A DNA stretch of 57,590 bases, taken from assembly GCA_018335195.1 (NCBI GenBank), contig JAGXKN010000020.1:1-57590 (forward strand), read 5' to 3'. The position numbers were made by a program, and so were the translations under genes. The notes under the pieces were generated by a model, which saw nothing but the letters and a program-made list of their open reading frames with translations, was not told the origin of the DNA and did not search any database. Below are positions 52,797 to 57,590 of this stretch, piece after piece. Origin of the DNA: Desulfobacterales bacterium (GTDB taxonomy: Bacteria > Desulfobacterota > Desulfobacteria > Desulfobacterales > Desulfosalsimonadaceae). Every line of letters starts with the position of its first letter. The stretch's first letter is position 1.

Positions 52797-53585
52797 CTAA
52801 ATATCGTAAAACTCCGGCCGCCTGTCCACAAACAAATCGTTGTTTTCGGTAAATAATTTTTTCCGCGCCGCAGAGACGTCAATGTCACGGACAACAACAG
52901 CCTCCTCCCCGGAGTCGGAGATCGCCATAGTCTCCCCCTTCGGTCCAACAATCTGGCTTTGCCCGGTAAACGAAAGCTCTCCCCGCGGACGGGTCTCCTT
53001 GCCGGTTCTGTTTGCCGTTATTGCATACACGGAATTTTCAAGGCAGCGCGTCAGCATCGCCTTCTGGCAATAGGCCAGCACCAGGTTCGAGGGATGGCAG
53101 AGCAGGTCGGCGCCCTGCAGTGCAAGCGACCGGGCCGCCTCCGGGAACACCCAGTCGAAGCAAATCATAACACCGACATGTACGCCTCGAATAGCTATTG
53201 TTTTCAGCGGCGTGTCCCCGGGGTCAAAGTACTCTTTCTCGGTATTAAAAAGGTGCAGCTTGCGATAACAATGCAACAGCCCGGATGGGCCGATTACGAG
53301 TGCGGTATTATACACTCGCCCCCTGCATCGTTCCGCAAAACCGGCAACCAGGTAAAAATCGTTGTTTTTACAAAGCCTTGTCAGGCCCTGAACGGTACGG
53401 GATGCAGATACATCTTCGGCAAGTTCATTTAACTCCTCGCGGTCCTCGAAGAAGTATCCCGTAAATGCAAGCTCGGGCAGAACAATAAGATCTGCATCCG
53501 CGCCGGCAAGAGCATTTTCAACTTTCTCCAGGTTTCGCCCGGGGGCGCCGAATTCAGGCTGAAATTGGTAATATCCGACTCTCAT
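52797..53585 (-). CDS. Carbon-nitrogen hydrolase (nitrilase superfamily)
   Basis: 262 aa. The catalytic triad E38 (VLPELAFTG), K109 (CYRKLHLFN) and C142 (VMICFDWVFPEA) is complete. The family hydrolyses amides or nitriles through a thioester intermediate. Length and single-domain design fit omega-amidase or N-carbamoyl amidohydrolase-type members; the exact substrate is not evident. A GAGGAA lies upstream of the ATG at 53585. Its start lies 13 bp after the stop of a truncated HAD phosphatase, so transcription probably begins in or before that gene. Confidence 0.9.
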   Translation of the reverse strand: MRVGYYQFQPEFGAPGRNLEKVENALAGADADLIVLPELAFTGYFFEDREELNELAEDVSASRTVQGLTRLCKNNDFYLVAGFAERCRGRVYNTALVIGPSGLLHCYRKLHLFNTEKEYFDPGDTPLKTIAIRGVHVGVMICFDWVFPEAARSLALQGADLLCHPSNLVLAYCQKAMLTRCLENSVYAITANRTGKETRPRGELSFTGQSQIVGPKGETMAISDSGEEAVVVRDIDVSAARKKLFTENNDLFVDRRPEFYDI

Positions 53586-53598
53586 TTACTTTCCTCGG

Positions 53599-53904
53599 TT
53601 AAAGCGGCATAAACGCCGCCCTTGCAGCGGACGCGGTGTTTTGCGATCCGCATTCTGCCAGGCAAGACACGACGTGCCCATTGACGCACCCGAAATCCTG
53701 GATCGTCAAGAATCCCTTGGCAACGCCGGATTGATTGGTAACGATAAACAGCTCGAAGTGTTCGTTTAAACGGCGCAGGGCAGAAACGGTTCCCGCAAAA
53801 AACGTTACCTGCGAAGGCCGGGAGAGGTGGCCCCTGTCCTCGATAATGGTGCCGTCCCGGTCCAGAAAAACGGCGGGACGCTTGATGTTGTTCTGAATGC
53901 CCAT
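53599..53904 (-). pseudogene. Truncated HAD phosphatase (GmhB/HisB-N-like)
   Basis: About 101 aa from an ATG at 53904 (MGIQNNIKRPAVFLDRDG). HAD motif I FLDRDGTIIED and motif II IVTNQSGVAKG are intact and match D-glycero-D-manno-heptose 1,7-bisphosphate phosphatase. After VVSCLAECG the sequence degenerates into a short Ala-rich tail and stops. The Cys zinc loop and motifs III/IV (about 60-80 residues) are missing, so the enzyme is probably inactive. An upstream in-frame start at 54006 adds a basic extension without homology. Probably cut during insertion or deletion at the nitrilase boundary. Confidence 0.6.
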
Positions 53905-54026
53905 GGAACCCAATCGCTTATCTCCGGATGAGCCTAAACCAGGAGATGTTCCGCCGGAAAGTCTTTTGATAAAGCGATTCTCCCTTTTTTTTAAAAAAAA
54001 TGACATGCCGGAAAATCCTGCTTCAA

Positions 54027-54200
54027 CTAATACTTGACGGTTTCGTAAAAGTCAATTTTGAGATGGCAAAGAAAAAAGTTCAAGATCAAGGCGCGCAAAT
54101 TCAATTTCATTCAACAGGGCTCCAGGGGTTGTTTTATGTAAATCTGTATGGGTCGGCGCAATCCGACCCCGAGCCCTCCGATTTGTGGTTTACAAACCTG
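54027..54200. repeat. Candidate interspersed intergenic repeat
   Basis: The gene-free 53905-54247 stretch contains CTTGACGGTTTCGTAAAAG (from about 54034), then GATGGCAAAGAAAAAAGTTC and AAGATCAAGGCGCGCAAAT. From memory, sequence of this type recurs between genes in Desulfobacterota genomes; that recollection was not checked. It reads as a short open frame (54000-54239) with no protein character, which I do not call a gene. GTCGGCGCAATCCGAC near 54150 is a small hairpin. Confidence 0.4.
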
Positions 54201-54247
54201 TTGGAGGAATTAAATTATATTTTTCAAATCCAATCGTAAGGAGAAAT

Positions 54248-55126
54248 ATGAAATACGAAGGAACCACATACCGCCCGCCGGTGGAGGCAGATACGCCGCT
54301 CCTGCAGGTAACCGTCGGATGTGCGCATAACAGTTGCCGGTTTTGCAGCATGTATCGCGATGTGAAATTTCGCATGTGCAAACTTGAGGAGATCGCGGAA
54401 GATCTTCAGGAGGCACGCCAAGTCTATCGGCATGCGCCACGAATTTTTTTGGTCAATGGAGACGCCTTTGTCCTGAGCAAGAACAGGCTCAAGCCGATTT
54501 TAAAGCTTATCCATCAATACTTCCCGGAATGCGAAACGGTGACGATGTATGCCTCCATTCAAAACATAGCGGCAAAGAGCGACGAAGATCTCGTCGAGTT
54601 AAAGGTACTTGGAGTCAATGACCTCTATGTTGGGATTGAATCGGGATATGAGAAGGCCGTATCGTTCATCAACAAAGGCTACACCATTGATGAGGCCCGA
54701 AAGCAGCTCAAGAGGCTGAACAAGGACGGCATCCGCCATGCCGAGCTGCTGATGCTCGGCGTTGCCGGTGCAGGTGAAGGCATTACCAATGCACGAGAAA
54801 CCGCGAAAATCCTCAATGAGACCATGCCCTTTCTCGTCTGGGTCGGAACCATGGGTGTTTTTGAAGGAACCGAGCTGCAACCCGATGTAATGCGGGGTGA
54901 TTTTAAAGTCGCCACAGAGCGTGAGATTCTCGTTGAGGAAAAGGAGCTCATCAAAAATCTGGATTTGAACGGTACCGCCCTTTACGGCGTTCACCCGACC
55001 AACACCGCCAGAGTTTCCGGCCTTCTGCCCAGAGACAAAAATCGCATGATTGCAACTATAGATCAGGCACTGGAAGGTACTGCGCCGGACTTTCTTGCCT
55101 CCCAAGCAGAGCGAAAAAGCCTGTAA
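54248..55126 (+). CDS. Radical SAM protein
   Basis: 292 aa from the ATG at 54248 with AAGGAG upstream. The cluster motif is CAHNSCRFC in TVGCAHNSCRFCSMY, a C-x4-C-x2-C spacing instead of the usual C-x3-C-x2-C; this variant (CxHNxCxFCxMY) is seen in a known uncharacterised radical SAM group. The following VNGDAFVLS, YASIQNI and DLYVGIESG strands fit the TIM barrel, with LGVAGAGEG as the SAM-binding loop. Substrate unknown; no neighbour suggests one. Last intact chromosomal-type gene before the degraded end of the window. Confidence 0.88.
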   Translation: MKYEGTTYRPPVEADTPLLQVTVGCAHNSCRFCSMYRDVKFRMCKLEEIAEDLQEARQVYRHAPRIFLVNGDAFVLSKNRLKPILKLIHQYFPECETVTMYASIQNIAAKSDEDLVELKVLGVNDLYVGIESGYEKAVSFINKGYTIDEARKQLKRLNKDGIRHAELLMLGVAGAGEGITNARETAKILNETMPFLVWVGTMGVFEGTELQPDVMRGDFKVATEREILVEEKELIKNLDLNGTALYGVHPTNTARVSGLLPRDKNRMIATIDQALEGTAPDFLASQAERKSL

Positions 55127-55252
55127 TGCGGGAATCCGGATTTCACCTTCATTCCGGCCAAGTACAGTGGCGGTGTCACTGTTAATGGCATTTCATCCTT
55201 CCTATTTGTTGAAAATCCCTGTTAAGTTTAATTGCATTGGAATAAACAATCC

Positions 55253-55626
55253 ATGGGCTTTCAAATAGAACCCAATTCATATGAAAAGACCATCCCTTCG
55301 GATCTGCAGGGCGCTTGGGCGCATCTCAGATCCGAGGTGGCGGAGGCTTTTGATTTTACCAATTCAGCTCGAATGCTTTTCCCTATTGACGAGGCCATGA
55401 GCTGGGAATCGGTGAGGAATTTAAAGCAGATGAAATTCGATCTGCTGCTTGTGGAAAATATTTGCGCTCAATCAGAGGTGTTAGTTGCGGTATAAGAAGC
55501 CCTGCAAGGCGTCCGGGAATGCTTTGATGAAACCCTGGTGGCAGAAAGAAAAGGTAAATTGCTGTGAAGCGCCGGATCAATGAAGAGGTACATGACATTT
55601 TCAACGCAAAGCCAGGCCAATCTTAA
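55253..55626 (+). pseudogene. Degenerate ORF (in-frame stop and frameshift)
   Basis: An ATG at 55253 opens about 80 codons (MGFQIEPNSYEKTIPSD) ending in TAA at 55493. Coding-like sequence continues in the same frame after the stop (EALQGVRECFDETLVAERKGKLL, then a stop), and a neighbouring frame takes over at about 55565 (VKRRINEEVHDIFNAKPGQS) up to a TAA directly before the GIY-YIG ATG. This is the pattern of a decayed gene with one nonsense and one frameshift change. Family not recognised. Confidence 0.45.
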
Positions 55627-55827
55627 ATGTGGCACCTATACATCATCCGCTGTGCTGACAATAGCCTTTACACGGGCATCACGACGGATGTTTCCAGGCG
55701 GATTGAGGAGCACAACCTGAAAACCGGCTGCAATTACACCAGAACCCGGACCCCGGTTGAACTGGTTTATCAGGAATCTCATCGAACCCAATCATCGGCG
55801 CTGAAACGGGAACTCCGGATTAAATAA
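55627..55827 (+). CDS. GIY-YIG domain protein, C-terminally short
   Basis: 66 aa. LYIIRCADNSLYTGITTDVSRR (YII...YTGIT) is the GIY-YIG active core and the later SSALKRE contains the catalytic Glu of UPF0213/SLX1-like proteins. Full-length members continue for about 15-20 residues (ExxIKxWSRxKKEALI); here a TAA stops it just after LRIK. It may be a functional minimal form or a truncated gene. It begins immediately after the stop of a degenerate frame. Confidence 0.65.
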   Translation: MWHLYIIRCADNSLYTGITTDVSRRIEEHNLKTGCNYTRTRTPVELVYQESHRTQSSALKRELRIK

Positions 55828-55860
55828 TGGCTCCCCGGGCATAGAAACTGGATCTGATAG

Positions 55861-56023
55861 ATGGCTGAAAAAGATTCCGGTGCAGACAGAATTTACCAGC
55901 CCGCAGCAGTTGAATGCTACAGCGGATATAAAGCCTGTGATCGGCCTGTGGCCTTTACCTGCCAGGGCCGCCGGAGGGAAAGATCCGAAATACTGGACCG
56001 CTGGTATAGGAATCTTGGGCTAA
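55861..56023 (+). pseudogene. 5' fragment of a conserved small protein gene, cut by IS remnant
   Basis: From an ATG at 55861 about 54 codons look like real protein: AVECYSGYKACDRPVAFT, then GRRRERSEILDRWYRN. From memory this resembles the N-terminus of a small conserved protein with a SGYKxxERPVxF and ILDRWY pattern. The similarity stops at about 56015-56030, exactly where an IS4 transposase fragment on the other strand begins, so the gene was probably interrupted there. The open frame runs on to 56202 through IS sequence. Confidence 0.5.
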
Positions 56024-56389
56024 TCACTTTTTGTCCGTTGCCCGTAAGCAGCATTCAATATCGCGAAGGCTTTCATGATAAGTCAGCTGGGCAAAGGCCA
56101 TGCAAAGATATTGGTCATAACATGCAAAAGAACGAACCCGGTGATTTCCCCGATACCGGTCAACGCACCGTCGGAACTGGTGCATTGGTAAAAAATCCAT
56201 AACCTGAGCGAATACGGTGCTGCCGACATTTATAGCGTTTTCCCTCCCGCAAGGTTTTTGAAAAGTCCCTGCGGGAAGGCTTATCGGCCGCAACGCAAAA
56301 TTTCAAATCGATAACACTTTCAAGTGGAAATTTTTACAATATTTATGGTATATTATAACGTTATTGACCCATCTTAACCGGACAGCAGT
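56024..56389 (-). mobile_element. IS4-family (DUF4372-type) element remnant with transposase N-terminus
   Basis: On the minus strand 56293-56024 translates to a typical IS4-family transposase N-terminus: NVGSTVFAQVMDFLPMHQF, then YRGNHRVRSF and YLCMAFAQLTYHESLRDI. It ends after about 65 matching residues at CLRATDKK, so more than three quarters of the transposase is gone. The sequence AACCGGACAGCAGTGA (about 56376-56391) near the upstream side is probably the outer end of the element; if so, the element supplies the last codons of the neighbouring HNH gene. The catalytic DDE residues are missing, so it cannot move on its own. Confidence 0.65.
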
Positions 56390-56853
56390 GATAACTTATA
56401 TTTTTTTGAGTTACTTAACTTTACACCAGCTTCTTTGAATTGTCTTTTTATGTGCTCATATTGTTCTTTAGCTTTTTCTATGTCTCGCGAGCTTACTGAA
56501 ATAATGAGTTGGCCATTTTCATCAATGGATTCTTCCCTTACAGATTTTGCAAAAATAGGTGTGCCGCCGGGACCAAGATGAATCGTCATTCCTTCAATTT
56601 TGCCAACATTTCTCAAAACAGGAGGAGGGGTTTTTCTGCCTCCCCAAATGCTAAATAAATTCCTAAATAATTTAAATTGGTCAACCAGACAGGAATCCAT
56701 ATATCCAGAATCTTTACGAGAAAAATGATTGTTACAAACAGCGCACAGTAAATTTCTGGACTTAAGATTGGATCCCAGTGCCGATTGAATTATATGTTCA
56801 ACAGATGAATTACTCATCGGATCTTCACAATAAATGCATTTCAACCCCACCAA
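56374..56853 (-). CDS. HNH endonuclease-like protein, AT-rich, probably 3'-truncated
   Basis: 159 aa. CIYCEDPMSNSSVEHIIQ then NLLCAVCNNHFS form an HNH_5-type zinc-knuckle nuclease core (CxxC, EHI, CxxCN). The rest is helical with no recognised domain. Base composition is visibly AT-rich compared with the rest of the window (about 56330-57060), pointing to acquisition from elsewhere. The last codons (SLLSG) fall in the supposed IS end, so the true C-terminus may be lost. It is transcribed away from the integrase stump at 57114, with a GTTAAGC core 41 bp upstream, the arrangement of a first integron gene cassette. Confidence 0.7.
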   Translation of the reverse strand: MVGLKCIYCEDPMSNSSVEHIIQSALGSNLKSRNLLCAVCNNHFSRKDSGYMDSCLVDQFKLFRNLFSIWGGRKTPPPVLRNVGKIEGMTIHLGPGGTPIFAKSVREESIDENGQLIISVSSRDIEKAKEQYEHIKRQFKEAGVKLSNSKKYKLSLLSG

Positions 56854-56893
56854 AGTATCCTCTTCATTTATACTTAGCCTTGAAGTATGAGAT

Positions 56894-56900
56894 GCTTAAC
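56894..56900 (-). other. Candidate integron recombination core site (GTTRRRY)
   Basis: On the minus strand GTTAAGC fits GTTRRRY, the crossover heptamer of attI and attC sites. It lies 41 bp before the HNH gene start and about 214 bp from the integrase start, a plausible attI position with the cassette oriented away from the integrase. A seven-base match alone is weak and no full attC fold was found. Confidence 0.35.
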
Positions 56901-57033
56901 AATGATTAGATGCCCGAAGAGGCGTAAAATAAAACACCTTTTTGGCATGAATATTGGGATATGATTTAATTTTTAAATAATACCAATATTTCAGGCGATA
57001 TTCAAACCTTCTTTCTTTATTTGAGATCCAGGA

Positions 57034-57067
57034 TATAATGAGAATATGACAACGTGAACACATGTTC
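57034..57067 (+). promoter_or_regulatory. -10 box and LexA (SOS) box upstream of integrase stump and lexA-like gene
   Basis: GAAC-ACAT-GTTC (57056-57067) is a perfect GAAC-N4-GTTC dyad, the Gram-positive-type SOS box. A perfect TATAAT (57034-57039) precedes it, placing the box just past the likely transcription start, where LexA would block elongation or open-complex formation. The -35 is weak. Integron integrase promoters are typically LexA-repressed, and the downstream gene is itself LexA-like. Confidence 0.6.
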
Positions 57068-57113
57068 ATTGGAGGGTGTAAGCGTGTTTCCATCAAATCT
57101 TACAGGAGGGGTC

Positions 57114-57206
57114 ATGGAGCAGCCAAAGCTGTTGGATCAGGTCCGGAATTTGATCCGCGCCAAGCACTACAGTATAAGGACGGAAGAGACATCTGCGGGA
57201 TGGTAA
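57114..57206 (+). pseudogene. Integron integrase (IntI) N-terminal stump
   Basis: ATG at 57114 with AGGAGGGG seven bases upstream. The 30 codons begin MEQPKLLDQVRNLIRAKHY and continue SIRTEET, matching the conserved start of integron tyrosine recombinases (LLDQVRxxIRxKHYSIRTExxY). The match ends where the invariant Tyr would be; SAGW and TAA follow. The core-binding remainder and the catalytic R-H-R-Y domain are gone. Downstream is a lexA-like gene, so the integrase was cut by deletion or recombination, leaving its leader, ribosome-binding site and SOS promoter. Confidence 0.65.
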
Positions 57207-57223
57207 GGAGAATGATTTTGCGC

Positions 57224-57590
57224 ATGAAGCTGATGCCGCGGCAGGAAAGTGTGTATCGGGTGATTCGCAAGTATCACCGGGAGTACGGGTATTCCCCGAG
57301 TGTGCGGGAGATTTGCGGGAAGCTGGGATTTGTCGGGCCGGCTGGTGTGCACTGGATTCTGGGGGTGCTGGAGGAAAAGGGGGGGAATGCGGTCTGCGGC
57401 GGGCAAGAAGCGCTCATGGGTGCCGGTGGGATCGGCGGAAGGGCAGGGCATGCCGGTTGCAGGAACCATTGCCGCGGGAGAGCCGCTGGATGTATGGGAT
57501 CTTCCGGATGACCGCATTGGCGTGGATCCGATGCTTTACGGAAACGGGGAATGCTTTGCCTTGCGGGTGAAGGGCGATTCCATGGCAGGA
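57224..57590 (+). pseudogene. LexA-like repressor, frameshifted at a G7 tract, incomplete at window edge
   Basis: From about 57224 (MKLMPRQESVY; TTG 57218 and ATG 57212 are alternatives, with AAGGAG at 57205) the LexA winged-helix is read: GYSPSVREICGKLGF and HWILGVLEEKG. At the G run 57379-57385 the frame shifts by +1 relative to homologous sequence. In the new frame the peptidase domain follows: the self-cleavage site is the Ala-Gly pair in PVAGTIAAGEP, and the catalytic Ser is in KGDSMAG at the right edge. If the tract were six G the gene would be whole. It could be a sequencing error, a phase-variable tract, or a pseudogene. The catalytic Lys lies outside the window. Confidence 0.65.

Noticed and set aside
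54000-54239. 79-codon frame upstream of the radical SAM gene
   Set aside because: Overlaps a suspected intergenic repeat and has no homology I recognise; its reading continues into the radical SAM leader.
56896-57096. 66-codon minus-strand frame in the AT-rich spacer
   Set aside because: Covers the LexA box and promoter; Tyr/Lys/Ile-rich chance translation of AT-rich DNA.
1-57590. tRNA, rRNA or CRISPR array
   Set aside because: Intergenic regions were read for T-loop sequences and regularly spaced repeats; none was found. A tRNAscan/CRISPR search would settle it.

Overview
The window looks like chromosomal DNA from a GC-rich (estimated by eye in the mid to upper 50s percent), anaerobic, Gram-negative bacterium of the Desulfobacterota, most likely a sulfate reducer of the Desulfobacterales. 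The evidence is a Ni carbon monoxide dehydrogenase (cooS), a catalytic ferredoxin:thioredoxin reductase subunit, a small protein resembling one conserved in sulfate reducers, the metX-metW pair, lipopolysaccharide and outer-membrane genes (lptE, a LolA-like protein, a beta-barrel), and dense two-component signalling. No database could be searched, so the placement is inference.

Layout. 1-1218: two NarL/LuxR response regulators, one with Glu at the phosphoacceptor position. 1305-4973 (minus): PaaI thioesterase, htpX, a TPR-like protein, ftsB-like and murJ. 5042-8571: rpsT converging on lptE-leuS. 8820-17148 (plus): RNase E/G, yajC-secD-secF, dprA and topA. 17157-21010 (minus): a membrane coiled-coil protein with a possible RelE-fold tail, a large TPR lipoprotein and a small Cys-rich protein. 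21189-26664 (minus): the coupled metX-metW-(HsdR_N-like)-fdhD operon and a lone cooS. 26956-35237 (plus): thiol, redox and acyl metabolism, namely a DUF255 thioredoxin-like protein, nitroreductase, glutaredoxin-FTR, hydrolase-thioesterase-phosphatase and a CoA-disulfide-reductase/rhodanese fusion. 35369-41345 (plus): an MMPL/RND transporter, a LolA-like protein and an outer-membrane barrel, likely one envelope lipid-export unit. 41346-49771 (minus): a seven-gene signalling cluster made of a PhnD-like lipoprotein, a Cys-rich HAMP/PAS kinase, a single-domain regulator, a PEP-synthase-like protein, a phosphatase-YkgJ fusion, a small membrane protein and a second Cys-rich PAS kinase. 49909-53904 (minus): L,D-transpeptidase, quinone-reductase-like protein, DUF429, nitrilase and a truncated HAD phosphatase. 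54248-55126: a radical SAM protein.

From about 55250 to the end the DNA is a scrapyard. It holds a degenerate ORF, a shortened GIY-YIG protein, a cut-off conserved gene, an IS4-family transposase fragment, an AT-rich HNH gene apparently cut by that IS, and then what looks like a broken integron. The integron part has a GTTRRRY core-site candidate, a Gram-positive-type LexA box, a 30-codon stump of an integron integrase, and a LexA-like gene split by a G7 tract. This end, the seven-gene signalling cluster and the membrane coiled-coil/RelE-like protein are the most unusual parts of the window.

No tRNA, rRNA or CRISPR array was seen. Several intergenic spaces carry palindromic repeats.
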